A DNA stretch of 64,000 nucleotides from Nocardia anaemiae NBRC 100462 (GCF_001612725.1 NZ_BDAZ01000068.1:22525-86524), one strand, 5' to 3'; positions 6,826 through 16,105 are shown, numbered from the stretch's first letter. The notes: generated by a model not told the origin, from the sequence alone. Program-made: numbers and translations.

Positions 6826-9504
6826 GTGACCAGCACAGCCCCTGACAACCCGCGTAATCGTGCCGATGCCCTCCCCAAGAGCTGGGTTCCCAGCGAGGTG
6901 GAGGCCGAGATGTACGAGCGCTGGGTAGCGGCTGGTTACTTCGCCGCCGATCCCAGCAGCGACAAGCCCGGTTACTCGATCGTGCTGCCCCCGCCGAACG
7001 TCACCGGCAGCCTGCACATGGGCCACGCGCTCGACCACACCCTGATGGACACCCTCTCCCGCCGCAAGCGCATGCAGGGTTATGAGGTGTTGTGGCTGCC
7101 GGGCATGGACCACGCGGGCATCGCCACCCAGACCATCGTGGAGAAGCAGCTCGCGGTCGACGGCAAGACCAAGGAAGACTTCGGCCGCGAACTGTTCATC
7201 GACAAGGTCTGGGACTGGAAGCGCGAATCCGGTGGACAGATCCAGTGGCAGATGCGCGCGCTCGGCGACGGCGTCGACTGGAGCCGCGACCGCTTCACCA
7301 TGGACGACGGGCTCTCCCGAGCCGTGCAGACCATCTTCAAGCGCCTCTACGACGCGGGCCTGATCTACCGGGCCGAGCGCCTGGTCAACTGGTCGCCGGA
7401 ACTGCGCACCGCCATCTCCGATATCGAGGTCAAATTCGAGGATGTCGAGGGTGAGCTGGTTTCGCTGCGCTACGGCTCGCTGAACGACGATGAGCCGCAT
7501 GTGATCGTGGCCACCACCCGGGTGGAGACCATGCTCGGCGATACCGCGGTGGCGGTGCATCCGGAGGATCCGCGCTACAAGGATCTGATCGGCAGCACCC
7601 TCGAGCATCCGATCACCGGACGCCAGATCCCGATCATCGCCGACGACTACGTCGATCCCGAATTCGGTACCGGCGCGGTGAAGATCACCCCCGCGCACGA
7701 CCCCAACGACTTCGAGATGGGCCTGCGGCACAACCTGCCCATGCCGAGCATCATGGACGAGCGCGCCCGGATTACCGGCACCGGAACCGAATTCGACGGT
7801 ATGGACCGGTTCGAGGCGCGGGTCAAGGTGCGCGAGCGGCTCGCCGCCGAGGGCCGGATCGCCGCCGAGAAGCGGCCGTATCTGCACAGCGTCGGACATT
7901 CCGAGCGCAGCGGCGAGGCGATCGAACCGCGCCTTTCGATGCAGTGGTGGGTCAAGGTGGAGTCGCTGGCCAAGGCCGCCGGTGACGCGGTTCGCAACGG
8001 CGACACCGTGATTCACCCGACCAGCCAGGAGCCGCGCTGGTTCGAATGGGTCGACAATATGCACGACTGGTGCATCTCGCGCCAGCTGTGGTGGGGCCAC
8101 CGCATCCCGATCTGGTACGGCCCCGACGGCGAAGTGGTCTGCGTCGGTCCGGACGAGACCGCCCCCGAGGGCTGGGTGCAGGACCCGGATGTGCTCGATA
8201 CCTGGTTCTCCTCCGGCCTGTGGCCCTTCTCCACCATGGGCTGGCCCGATTCCACCGAGGAACTCCAGAAGTTCTATCCGACAAGCGTTCTCGTCACCGG
8301 CTACGACATCCTGTTCTTCTGGGTGGCCAGGATGATGATGTTCGGCACCTTCGTCTCCGACGATCATGTGCTCACCGCGGGCAAGGGCGGCGCGAAGCAG
8401 GTGCCGTTCAAGGATGTGTTCCTGCACGGCCTGATTCGCGATCAGTACGGCAAGAAGATGTCCAAATCGCGCGGCAACGGCATCGACCCACTGGACTGGA
8501 TCAACTCCTACGGCGCGGACGCGCTGCGGTTCACCCTGGCGCGCGGCGCGCAGCCCGGTGGTGACCTCTCGGTCGGTGAACCGCATGCCCTCGCCTCACG
8601 CAGCTTCGTGACCAAGCTGTTCAACGCCACCAAGTTCGCACTCATGAACGGTGCGCAGTCGGGCGCGCTGCCCGATCGCCGCGAACTCACCGATGCCGAT
8701 CGCTGGATCATCGATCGGCTCGAAGAGGTTCGCGCCGAGGTGGATTCGGCCTTCGACGCCTACGAATTCGGCAAGGCCTGCGAGGCGCTGTATCACTTCG
8801 CCTGGGACGAACTGTGCGACTGGTACCTGGAGTTGTCCAAGGTGCAGTTCGCCGCCGGTGGTTCGCGCGCCGAGTCGACCAGCATCGTGCTCGGCAATGT
8901 GCTCGATGCGGTGCTGCGATTGCTGCATCCGGTCATTCCGTTCGTGACCGAATCGCTGTGGCGGGCGCTGACCGGCGGTGAGTCCGTCGTCGTCGCCACC
9001 TGGCCGAAGGCCACCGGTGTGGTTACGGATGTGACCGCCGCGCAACGTATTTCGGATGCGCAGCGCTTGATCACCGAGATCCGTCGCTTCCGCAGCGATC
9101 AGGGGCTGGCCGATAAGCAGAAGGTGGCGGCCAAGCTGATCGGCCTGGACACCGCGGGTCTCACCGAACTGCACGATTCGGTGACCAACCTGGCCCGGCT
9201 AACCGAGCCCGGCGCTGAATTCGCCGCGACCGCCTCGGTCGAGGTGCGCCTGAGCGGGTCCACCGTGACGGTCGAGCTCGACACCTCCGGCGCGGTGGAC
9301 CTGGATGCCGAACGCCGCCGCCTGGAGAAGGACCTCGCCGCGGCCGAGAAGGAATTGGCAACCACCACAGCAAAACTCGGTAACGAGGCATTCCTGGCCA
9401 AGGCGCCGGATCAGGTAGTCGACAAGATCAAGGGACGTCGCGATGTCGCCGAGGCCGAGGTCGCGCGCATCGGCGCCCGGCTCGCGGAATTGAGCGGCAA
9501 GTGA
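6826..9504 (+). CDS. valS: Valyl-tRNA synthetase
   Basis: Charges tRNA-Val with valine in the cytoplasm. It is 892 residues, a normal size for class Ia ValRS. The HIGH-type motif appears as HMGH at residues 64-67 and KMSKS at 544-548. The CP1 editing domain lies between them (IVATTRVETMLGDTAVAVHPED), the anticodon-binding helical domain follows, and a C-terminal coiled coil (DLDAERRRLEKDLAAAEKELATT) closes the protein as in other ValRS. GTG start, no ribosome site, TAGAAT just upstream, so translation may be leaderless. It heads a run in the same order as Rv2448c-Rv2439c, and its stop overlaps folC by 4 nt. Confidence 0.97.
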   Translation: MTSTAPDNPRNRADALPKSWVPSEVEAEMYERWVAAGYFAADPSSDKPGYSIVLPPPNVTGSLHMGHALDHTLMDTLSRRKRMQGYEVLWLPGMDHAGIATQTIVEKQLAVDGKTKEDFGRELFIDKVWDWKRESGGQIQWQMRALGDGVDWSRDRFTMDDGLSRAVQTIFKRLYDAGLIYRAERLVNWSPELRTAISDIEVKFEDVEGELVSLRYGSLNDDEPHVIVATTRVETMLGDTAVAVHPEDPRYKDLIGSTLEHPITGRQIPIIADDYVDPEFGTGAVKITPAHDPNDFEMGLRHNLPMPSIMDERARITGTGTEFDGMDRFEARVKVRERLAAEGRIAAEKRPYLHSVGHSERSGEAIEPRLSMQWWVKVESLAKAAGDAVRNGDTVIHPTSQEPRWFEWVDNMHDWCISRQLWWGHRIPIWYGPDGEVVCVGPDETAPEGWVQDPDVLDTWFSSGLWPFSTMGWPDSTEELQKFYPTSVLVTGYDILFFWVARMMMFGTFVSDDHVLTAGKGGAKQVPFKDVFLHGLIRDQYGKKMSKSRGNGIDPLDWINSYGADALRFTLARGAQPGGDLSVGEPHALASRSFVTKLFNATKFALMNGAQSGALPDRRELTDADRWIIDRLEEVRAEVDSAFDAYEFGKACEALYHFAWDELCDWYLELSKVQFAAGGSRAESTSIVLGNVLDAVLRLLHPVIPFVTESLWRALTGGESVVVATWPKATGVVTDVTAAQRISDAQRLITEIRRFRSDQGLADKQKVAAKLIGLDTAGLTELHDSVTNLARLTEPGAEFAATASVEVRLSGSTVTVELDTSGAVDLDAERRRLEKDLAAAEKELATTTAKLGNEAFLAKAPDQVVDKIKGRRDVAEAEVARIGARLAELSGK

Positions 9505-10958
9505 ACTCCGAACCGGAGCCACAGTACGGCGACGACGAGCAGCCGAAGCGGCGGCTCGGCTCCGGGCCGTCCCCGGTAGACCTCGCCGAAATGGCGCTGG
9601 TCGAGGCGGAATTGGATCGGCGCTGGCCGGAGACCAAGATCGAGCCGTCGCTGTCGCGCATCGCGACGCTGATGGATCTGCTCGGCTCACCCCAGCAGAG
9701 CTATCCGGCCATCCACATCGCGGGCACCAATGGCAAGACCTCGGTGTCCCGGATGATCGATGCGCTGCTGACCGCCCTGCACCGGCGCACCGGTCGGATC
9801 ACCAGCCCGCATCTGCAGCTGGCAACCGAGCGGATCAGCATCGATAACATGCCGATCACCCCGGCCAAGTACGTGGAGACCTACCGCGAACTGCTGCCCT
9901 ATATCGAAATGATCGATAAGCAGTCCGCGTCCGCCGACGGTCCGGCCATGAGCAAGTTCGAGGTGCTCACCGGCATGGCCTACGCCGCCTTCGCGGAGGC
10001 GCCGGTGGATGTCGCGGTGGTCGAGACCGGTATGGGCGGTCGCTGGGACGCGACCAATGTCATCGACGGACAGGTCGCTGTGATCACCCCGATCGGTCTG
10101 GACCACACCGATTTCCTCGGCGACGATCTCGCATCCATCGCGGGCGAGAAGGCCGGGATCATCAAGCGTGCCCCGGACAGCCTGGTACCGCGCGATACCG
10201 TCGCCATCATCGCCCAGCAGGAACCCGAGGCCATGGATGTGCTGCTGCGCCGGGCCGTGGAGGTCGACGCCGCGGTGGCGCGCGAGGGCTCGGAGTTCCG
10301 GGTGCTGGCCCGCCAGATCGCGGTCGGCGGCCAGCAGCTCGAATTGCAGGGCCTCGGCGGGGTTTACGACGAGATCTTCCTGCCGCTGCACGGTGAGCAC
10401 CAGGCCCACAATGCGGTGCTCGCGCTGGCCGCGGTCGAGGCGTTCTTCGGCGCGGGTGCGGATCGGCAGCTCGATATCGAGGCGGTGCGTGCCGGTTTCG
10501 CGAGCGTCACCAGCCCGGGGCGGATGGAGCGCATGCGCAATGCCCCGACCATCTTCATCGACGCCGCGCACAATCCGGCGGGCGCGCGGGCGCTGGCCGC
10601 CACACTGACCGAGGAATTCGACTTCCGCAAGCTGGTCGGTGTCGTCGCGGTGCTCGGCGATAAGGACGTGGCGGGCATGCTGGACGCACTGGAGCCGGTG
10701 TTCGACGAGATCGTCGTCACCAACAATGGTTCGCCGCGGGCCATGGATATCGAACGCCTCGCCGACCTCGCCGTGCAGCGCTTCGGTGACGAGCGGGTGG
10801 TCACCGCCGAGACCCTGCCGGACGCGCTGGAATCGGCCATCGCCATTGCCGAGGAGGTCGGCGATGCGGAGATGGTTTCCGGTGCGGGCGTCGTGGTGAC
10901 CGGATCCGTGGTCACCGCCGGTGCGGCGCGCGCCCTGTTCGGGAAGGAACCGGCATGA
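9501..10958 (+). CDS. folC: Dihydrofolate synthase / folylpolyglutamate synthase
   Basis: Adds L-glutamate to dihydropteroate and then further glutamates to tetrahydrofolate, using ATP. It is 485 residues with an N-terminal Mur-ligase-type ATPase domain: the P-loop HIAGTNGKTSVSRMI near residue 75 and the FolC signature VVETGMGGRWDATNVID near 175. The C-terminal Mur-ligase domain includes FIDAAHNPAGARAL. The first 35 residues are charged and probably disordered. The GTG start overlaps the valS stop. By position it corresponds to Rv2447c. Confidence 0.96.
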   Translation: MNSEPEPQYGDDEQPKRRLGSGPSPVDLAEMALVEAELDRRWPETKIEPSLSRIATLMDLLGSPQQSYPAIHIAGTNGKTSVSRMIDALLTALHRRTGRITSPHLQLATERISIDNMPITPAKYVETYRELLPYIEMIDKQSASADGPAMSKFEVLTGMAYAAFAEAPVDVAVVETGMGGRWDATNVIDGQVAVITPIGLDHTDFLGDDLASIAGEKAGIIKRAPDSLVPRDTVAIIAQQEPEAMDVLLRRAVEVDAAVAREGSEFRVLARQIAVGGQQLELQGLGGVYDEIFLPLHGEHQAHNAVLALAAVEAFFGAGADRQLDIEAVRAGFASVTSPGRMERMRNAPTIFIDAAHNPAGARALAATLTEEFDFRKLVGVVAVLGDKDVAGMLDALEPVFDEIVVTNNGSPRAMDIERLADLAVQRFGDERVVTAETLPDALESAIAIAEEVGDAEMVSGAGVVVTGSVVTAGAARALFGKEPA

Positions 10959-11004
10959 GCGAACGCAGTGCGCGAATCATGTGCCATGCCGAGAAGGAGA
11001 CAGC

Positions 11005-11448
11005 GTGACCGATCCAACCGGCGACGCCGCCGAGCCCGACCGGGCCGACGGCGAGCCGCAGGTCCCCCCGCCCGCCACCGACCCGTGGAAGGGTCTGCGC
11101 GGCGTCATGGCGGGCACGCTGATTCTCGAGGCGATCACCGTGCTGCTCGCACTGCCCGTCGTCGGGTCCGTCGGTGGCGGTATCGGCTGGTTCTCCGGCA
11201 GCTACCTCGTCGTCCTCGCGCTGGTGATGATCCTCGGCGCCGGGATGCAACGCCGCCCATGGGCCATCCCGTTCAATCTGGGCCTGCAGGTCCTGCTGAT
11301 CCTCGGCGTCTTCGTGCACCTGTCCATCGGCGTCATGGGCGTTTTCTTCGCCGTGGTCTGGGGCTTCATCCTGGTGCTGCGCGCCGACGTCAAACGCCGG
11401 ATGGAACTCGGCCTGCTGCCGAGTCAGCGCATCGAGGGCTCTTCCTAG
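11005..11448 (+). CDS. DUF4233 family membrane protein
   Basis: A 147-residue inner-membrane protein of unknown function, the counterpart of Rv2446c. A Pro/Asp-rich N-terminal tail of about 35 residues is followed by four hydrophobic segments (starting near GTLILEAITVLLALPVV, SYLVVLALVMILGA, FNLGLQVLLILGVFV and MGVFFAVVWGFILVL), ending in a basic RADVKRRM tail that should face the cytoplasm. I chose GTG 11005 because GAAGGAG lies 5 nt upstream; the frame is open further back but those codons overlap the folC end. It always travels between folC and ndk in this order of bacteria; no role is established. Confidence 0.85.
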   Translation: MTDPTGDAAEPDRADGEPQVPPPATDPWKGLRGVMAGTLILEAITVLLALPVVGSVGGGIGWFSGSYLVVLALVMILGAGMQRRPWAIPFNLGLQVLLILGVFVHLSIGVMGVFFAVVWGFILVLRADVKRRMELGLLPSQRIEGSS

Positions 11449-11480
11449 CCGCCGGTTCGGTAACCGGGGGTACCGCCTAT

Positions 11481-11486
11481 TAGGCT
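11481..11486 (+). promoter_or_regulatory. Candidate -10 box for leaderless ndk
   Basis: TAGGCT (TANNNT) lies 7 nt before the ndk GTG, and no ribosome-binding site intervenes. This is the same arrangement as at valS. Confidence 0.45.
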
Positions 11487-11493
11487 GAGCGCC

Positions 11494-11910
11494 GTGACTG
11501 AGCAGACGTTGGTACTCATCAAGCCGGACGGTGTGGCCCGTGGCCTCGTCGGTGAGGTGCTGGCCCGGATCGAGCGCAAGGGCCTGAAGATCGCCGCCCT
11601 GGAGCTGAAGCAGGTATCCGACGAGTTGGCGCGCGGCCACTACGCCGAACATGCCGAGAAGCCGTTCTTCGGGTCCTTGATCGAGTTCATCACCTCCGGC
11701 CCGGTCGTCGCGGCCGTCCTGGAGGGTCCGCGCGCCATCGCGGCATTCCGTCAGATCGCCGGCGGCACCGATCCGGTCGAGAAGGCCGTCCCCGGCAGCA
11801 TTCGCGGCGACTTCGCACTGGAGACCCAGGAGAACCTGGTGCACGGCTCCGATTCGCCGGAATCCGCCAAGCGGGAAATCGGGCTCTGGTTTCCCGAGTT
11901 CCCGGCCTGA
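11494..11910 (+). CDS. ndk: Nucleoside diphosphate kinase
   Basis: Balances NTP pools by moving the gamma phosphate through a phosphohistidine. It has 138 residues, the standard length. It begins TLVLIKPDGVARGLVG, and shows GGTDPVEKAVPGSIRGDFA and the active-site ENLVHGSDSPESA, whose His is the phosphate carrier. GTG start with a TANNNT box 7 nt upstream. It is the counterpart of Rv2445c. It gives a useful in-window comparison for the divergent NDK-like protein at 30051-30983, which keeps the same Lys, Pro-Gly and His motifs. Confidence 0.97.
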   Translation: MTEQTLVLIKPDGVARGLVGEVLARIERKGLKIAALELKQVSDELARGHYAEHAEKPFFGSLIEFITSGPVVAAVLEGPRAIAAFRQIAGGTDPVEKAVPGSIRGDFALETQENLVHGSDSPESAKREIGLWFPEFPA

Positions 11911-11925
11911 GGTAAGGCCCTGAGA

Positions 11926-11953
11926 GTGCGGCGATGGCGAGCCGTCGCCGCAC
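11926..11953 (+). terminator. Hairpin after ndk
   Basis: An inverted repeat with 9-bp arms (GTGCGGCGA at 11926-11934, TCGCCGCAC at 11945-11953) and additional pairing towards the loop begins 15 nt after the ndk stop. There is no T-tract, so it may pause or protect the transcript end rather than terminate cleanly. Confidence 0.5.
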
Positions 11954-12326
11954 GGTGTGGGATACTGGCAGTGGTTGCTGACGACATCGACTGTTCGCGC
12001 AGGTACGCGGACGATCGGTGCCGGACGGTAACCGGATGACACCGCGGTTCGATGCCGATCATCGCTGCTACGAACAGCTGGCCCGTTGCTGGGGTCGGAG
12101 GTTCGCGTCGGCACGCTGGATGAGCGCTCGCGCCGTGGAGTTCAGCCAACAGCCAGGCGCCGCGTGACCAGTTAGCCCGACGACGAACAAAAAAAGGTGT
12201 TAACCGGGCATGCGGGGCGAGACCACTTGACCTTGCGCCAACCGCGTGAGGTGAACGGACAGTGCCCCCGCGTCGGCCGCGTCACTCCTGCCAGGAGGGA
12301 CGCGCCCGGGGACCCGAGGAGACTTC
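11954..12326 (+). promoter_or_regulatory. rne: Long intergenic region and presumed 5' leader of rne
   Basis: About 370 bases without a convincing gene. A GATACT at 11961-11966 is a possible -10 box, which would give a leader over 340 nt. An A-rich run (AACAAAAAAAGG, near 12186-12197) is unusual in this GC-rich sequence. GAGGAG at 12315-12320 is the ribosome site for rne. In mycobacteria rne has a long 5' UTR through which RNase E limits its own mRNA (established for the family); whether that holds here is inference. Confidence 0.4.
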
Positions 12327-15300
12327 GTGGCCGATCAAGAGCCGCTGACAACAACATCACAGGATGCCGAACAATTGCCGGAGCGAATCCGAGTTCACGC
12401 GCTTGCCAAGCGGCTGGGAGTAACCAGCAAACGCATCCTGGCCAAGCTCGCCGAGTTGGGTGCCGACGCACGTAGTGCGCAATCGAATGTCGATCGAGCG
12501 GTAGCGGAATCTGTCCGCGATGCGCTCGGCACAGTGGAGTCCGAGGCCGTCGAGCCGGAGGCTCCCGAGGCCGCCGGGCAAGAACCGGTCGCCGCCGAGC
12601 CGGTGCCGCCGGAGCCCGAGCCGGGCCCCATCTTCTCCGCGCCGGACCAGCCGATCGACCAGTCCGGATCGCTGCTGCCATCGGCGGAGCAGCCAGCGGC
12701 GCATCAGCCGTCGGTGCAGCTGTTCACCCATTCGGTTCCGCAGGAGCCGCATGTCGCGACGCCGGTCGTCTTCGAGGCCCCGGCCTCGGTCGCCGCACCG
12801 CTGTTCCTGCCGCCGGACGCAACGGCCGCCGAAGAGGCGCGTCGGCGGCGTCGGGAAGAGCGCGAAAGCCGTCGTGCCGAGCGCGACAGCGCTCGCGCTG
12901 CGGAAGCCGCGGTCGAAACCGTCGAGGAAGAGCCCGAGACCACCGAGGACGAGTCGACCGAACAGCAGGGCGAGGCCGATCAGCCGCGTCGCCGTCGGCG
13001 TGGCCGCCGCGGTCGGGGCCGGGGCCGGGGCGAGCAGCAGGCCGACGCCGAATCCGATGGTGACGACACCGAAGCCACCGACGAGGACGAGCAAGCCGCC
13101 GCCAAGAGCGAGGCCGAAGCCGAGCCCAGCGACGACACCGAGACCGAGGATGACGAATCCGGCGTGCCGGAGGGTTCGAGCCGCCGTCGCCGTCGCCGTC
13201 GTCGTCGCAAGGTGGCGGGAGAGGGCGCCGATAGCGAGGGCGTCTCCGAGGACGATCCGCCGAATACCGTCGTGCACGAGCGTGAGCCGCGCAATAAGAG
13301 CCGCGGTCGCGCCACCGTCGACGAGGTGCAGGGCATCACCGGCTCCACCCGGCTCGAGGCCAAGCGGCAGCGTCGGCGTGACGGTCGCGAGGCCGGTCGC
13401 CGTCGCCCGCCGATCCTGACCGAGTCGGAGTTCCTGGCCCGCCGCGAGGCGGTGGACCGGGTCATGGTGGTGCGCGAGAAGAGTCTTTCGGATCATCCGA
13501 CCGCGACCCAGGTCGCGGTGCTCGAGGACAACATCCTGGTCGAGCACTTCGTCACCAATACCGGTTCGGCGTCGATGGTCGGCAATGTCTATCTCGGCAA
13601 GGTGCAGAATGTGCTGCCCTCGATGGAGGCGGCCTTCGTCGATATCGGCCGCGGCCGCAACGGTGTGCTCTACGCCGGTGAGGTGAACTGGGAGGCCGCC
13701 GGTCTCGGCGGTAAGGAGCGCAAGATCGAGCAGGCGCTCAAGCCGGGCGATCAGGTGCTGGTGCAGGTCTCCAAGGATCCGGTCGGGCACAAGGGCGCCC
13801 GGCTGACCACCCAGATCAGCCTGGCCGGACGCTTCCTGGTGTACGTGCCGGGCGGTTCGTCCACCGGTATCAGCCGCAAGCTGCCCGATACCGAGCGCAA
13901 GCGGCTCAAGGAGATCCTGCGCGATATCGTGCCCGCCGATGCCGGGGTGATCATCCGCACCGCGTCGGAGGGGGTCAGCGAGACCGAACTGGCGCGCGAT
14001 GTCGAGCGGCTGCAGGCGACCTGGCGCACCATCGAGAAGGCCGCCGAGGTCAAGGACAACGGCGCGCCCAAGACGCTGTACGAAGAGCCGGATCTGTTGG
14101 TCAAGGTCATTCGCGACCTGTTCAACGAGGACTTCTCCAAACTGGTCATCGAGGGTGAGCGGTCCTGGAGCACCGTCGAGAACTACATCCGCACGGTCGC
14201 GCCGGACATGCTCGCCCGGGTCGCCCGGCACGAGAACAACGGCGTCGATGTCTTCGAGGCCTATCGGATCGATGAGCAGCTCGCCAAGGCGCTCGATCGC
14301 AAGGTGTGGCTGCCCTCGGGCGGCACCCTGGTGATCGACCGGACCGAGGCGATGACCGTCATCGACGTCAATACCGGCAAATTCACCGGTGCGGGCGGCA
14401 GCAATCTGGAAGAGACGGTCACCAGGAACAATCTGGAGGCGGCCGAGGAGATCGTGCGCCAGATGCGGCTGCGCGATATCGGCGGCATGATCGTCGTCGA
14501 CTTCATCGACATGGTGCTGGAATCGAACCGGGATCTGGTGCTGCGCAGGCTGACCGAGGCATTGGGCCGCGACCGCACCCGTCACCAGGTATCCGAGGTG
14601 ACCTCGCTCGGCCTGGTGCAGATGACCCGCAAGAAGCTGGGTACCGGCCTGGTCGAGGCGTTCTCGACGACCTGTGAGCACTGCCATGGTCGCGGCATCC
14701 TCGTGCACACCTACCCCGTGGAGCTGACGGGTGCCGAGGACGGTGCTCGCGGCGGCCGGGAGACCGGGTCGCGGCGGCGGCGCGGCCGGGACAAGGGCGC
14801 GGCTGCGAGTGCACCCGCCGCTGCCGGCAATGGCACCGCGCACGCTGTCGAAGACGAGGCGGAGATCGCGGTCAAGCGGGCTCATCCGGTGGCGTTGGCG
14901 ATGGCGGCGCATCAGTCGGAGGAGACGGCGCCCGCGGAGGATGTCGAAGACGTTGCCGATGTCGTCGGGGCGAGCGATGAGGCTGCGGTCGAAGAGATCG
15001 TGGTCTCCGACTCCGTTGCGGCGGTCGCCGACGAGGTCGCGGAGGCGGTCGCCGAGGAAGTCGCGGAAGCCGTAACCGAAGAAGCCGTGGCGGCGGAAGG
15101 GCTGGCCGAAGAGGCCGTCGAGCCCGCACCCGAAGAGGTCGAGGCCGCGGTTTCGACGTCCGTGGCGGATGAACCCGCCGAGCCCGCGGCAGAGCAGGTC
15201 GCGGCGTCGGCCAACGGTGTGTCCGAATCCGCGCCCCGTCCGACCGGCCGCAGACGTCGCGTCGCGCGTTCGGCGGCCGCACCGGCCGCCGACAGCACCG

Positions 15301-15452
15301 GTGCGGTCTTCGTGCTGCCGACGACGGAACAGGGGACTGCGGGGCCCGTGGTGGACTACACGGCGGACGTGCCGGTCGTGGTGCCCACGCGCAAGCCACG
15401 CCGCCGGGCCGTCGGTCGTCCCGCCGGACCGCCGGTGGACGACGCGAACTGA
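12327..15452 (+). CDS. rne: Ribonuclease E/G family endoribonuclease
   Basis: The main mRNA-decay and rRNA-processing endonuclease. It is 1041 residues. The N-terminal about 380 residues are a low-complexity acidic and Arg-rich tail (runs such as RRRRRGRRGRGRGRG) that starts with an IF2-N-like helix (RVHALAKRLGVTSKRILAKLAELG). The catalytic core follows: S1 domain from about 405 (GNVYLGKVQNVLPSMEAAFVDIGRGRNGVLYAGEV), the metal-binding DNase-I-like domain with VIDVNTGKFTG near 680, and the zinc-link Cys pair CEHC at 783-786. The C-terminal about 240 residues are another disordered Ala/Glu tail. Actinobacterial RNase E typically has such flanking tails. GTG start with GAGGAG upstream. Confidence 0.95.
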   Translation: MADQEPLTTTSQDAEQLPERIRVHALAKRLGVTSKRILAKLAELGADARSAQSNVDRAVAESVRDALGTVESEAVEPEAPEAAGQEPVAAEPVPPEPEPGPIFSAPDQPIDQSGSLLPSAEQPAAHQPSVQLFTHSVPQEPHVATPVVFEAPASVAAPLFLPPDATAAEEARRRRREERESRRAERDSARAAEAAVETVEEEPETTEDESTEQQGEADQPRRRRRGRRGRGRGRGEQQADAESDGDDTEATDEDEQAAAKSEAEAEPSDDTETEDDESGVPEGSSRRRRRRRRRKVAGEGADSEGVSEDDPPNTVVHEREPRNKSRGRATVDEVQGITGSTRLEAKRQRRRDGREAGRRRPPILTESEFLARREAVDRVMVVREKSLSDHPTATQVAVLEDNILVEHFVTNTGSASMVGNVYLGKVQNVLPSMEAAFVDIGRGRNGVLYAGEVNWEAAGLGGKERKIEQALKPGDQVLVQVSKDPVGHKGARLTTQISLAGRFLVYVPGGSSTGISRKLPDTERKRLKEILRDIVPADAGVIIRTASEGVSETELARDVERLQATWRTIEKAAEVKDNGAPKTLYEEPDLLVKVIRDLFNEDFSKLVIEGERSWSTVENYIRTVAPDMLARVARHENNGVDVFEAYRIDEQLAKALDRKVWLPSGGTLVIDRTEAMTVIDVNTGKFTGAGGSNLEETVTRNNLEAAEEIVRQMRLRDIGGMIVVDFIDMVLESNRDLVLRRLTEALGRDRTRHQVSEVTSLGLVQMTRKKLGTGLVEAFSTTCEHCHGRGILVHTYPVELTGAEDGARGGRETGSRRRRGRDKGAAASAPAAAGNGTAHAVEDEAEIAVKRAHPVALAMAAHQSEETAPAEDVEDVADVVGASDEAAVEEIVVSDSVAAVADEVAEAVAEEVAEAVTEEAVAAEGLAEEAVEPAPEEVEAAVSTSVADEPAEPAAEQVAASANGVSESAPRPTGRRRRVARSAAAPAADSTGAVFVLPTTEQGTAGPVVDYTADVPVVVPTRKPRRRAVGRPAGPPVDDAN

Positions 15453-15472
15453 TCGCCACGATCCGAAAACCC

Positions 15473-15511
15473 GGGACCCCCGCCGCATTCCGCGACGGGG
15501 GTCCTGCCTTT
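15473..15511 (+). terminator. Terminator after rne
   Basis: A GC-rich stem with arms GGACCCCCG (15474-15482) and CGGGGGTCC (15496-15504) and a 13-base loop is followed by TGCCTTT. It lies 20 bases after the rne stop and separates rne from the rplU promoter. Confidence 0.8.
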
Positions 15512-15524
15512 CGCGGGCACCGGT

Positions 15525-15554
15525 TTGGTCGGGGTGCTACCCGTCCTGTAATCT
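15525..15554 (+). promoter_or_regulatory. Probable rplU-rpmA promoter
   Basis: TTGGTC (15525-15530), an 18-base spacer and TAATCT (15549-15554) make a reasonable primary-sigma promoter placed directly after the rne terminator. Transcription would start near 15561. Confidence 0.55.
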
Positions 15555-15560
15555 TGGACA

Positions 15561-15753
15561 GTCGCTGCCCCGCGACAGCGCTTACCTGCGCTGTGTTTGT
15601 GACTCGGCTCGAAGCCGAGAGCCACCAGGTTGCTGAGGCGGCGATGACTACCAGACCAGAGTGCTGTGGTTTCCAGCCGGAGTCATCCGGGCGGGAGCAC
15701 GCAGCCGCGCGAGCGCGAGCCGCGCGCATTACAGGAAGAAGGGCAGCCGACCG
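15561..15753 (+). ncRNA. Structured 5' leader of rplU-rpmA
   Basis: About 190 untranslated bases separate the presumed transcription start from the L21 ATG. At least two clean hairpins are visible: ACAGCGC/GCGCTGT (15575-15581 with 15588-15594) and CTCGGCT/AGCCGAG (15603-15609 with 15613-15619, 3-base loop). A long folded leader ahead of a ribosomal protein operon suggests autogenous control by L21 or L27, but I know of no motif here that proves it. Confidence 0.45.
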
Positions 15754-16065
15754 ATGGCAACGTACGCGATCGTCAAGACCGGCGGAAAGCAGTACAAGGT
15801 CGCGGTCGGTGACCTGGTGAAGGTCGAGAAGATCGAGGGTGCGCCGGGTTCGTCCGTGGCGCTGGCCCCGGTTCTCGTGGTGAACGGCGCCGAGCTGACC
15901 ACCGATGCGGACAAGCTGGCCAAGGTTTCGGTGGCCGCCGAGGTCGTCGAGCACACCAAGGGCCCGAAGATCCGCATCCACAAGTTCAAGAACAAGACCG
16001 GCTACCACAAGCGTCAGGGTCACCGTCAGCCGCTGACGGTCCTCAAGGTCACCGGCATCAAGTAA
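15754..16065 (+). CDS. rplU: 50S ribosomal protein L21
   Basis: A 103-residue component of the large ribosomal subunit that binds 23S rRNA. It begins ATYAIVKTGGKQYKV, the canonical L21 opening, and ends with the RNA-binding tail KIRIHKFKNKTGYHKRQGHRQ. ATG 15754 is preceded by GGAAGAAGGG. The frame is open upstream to 15661 but that part belongs to the leader. It is followed 40 nt later by rpmA, the usual L21-L27 pair, corresponding to Rv2442c-Rv2441c. Confidence 0.97.
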   Translation: MATYAIVKTGGKQYKVAVGDLVKVEKIEGAPGSSVALAPVLVVNGAELTTDADKLAKVSVAAEVVEHTKGPKIRIHKFKNKTGYHKRQGHRQPLTVLKVTGIK

Positions 16066-16105
16066 GCCTCCGCGCTTTCTCGAATTACTTCACAGGAGTT
16101 CAGAA

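Noticed and set aside
12357..15488. Very long open frame antisense to rne
   Set aside because: It mirrors the GC-rich Ala/Arg codons of rne and has no domain or ribosome site; rne is certain.
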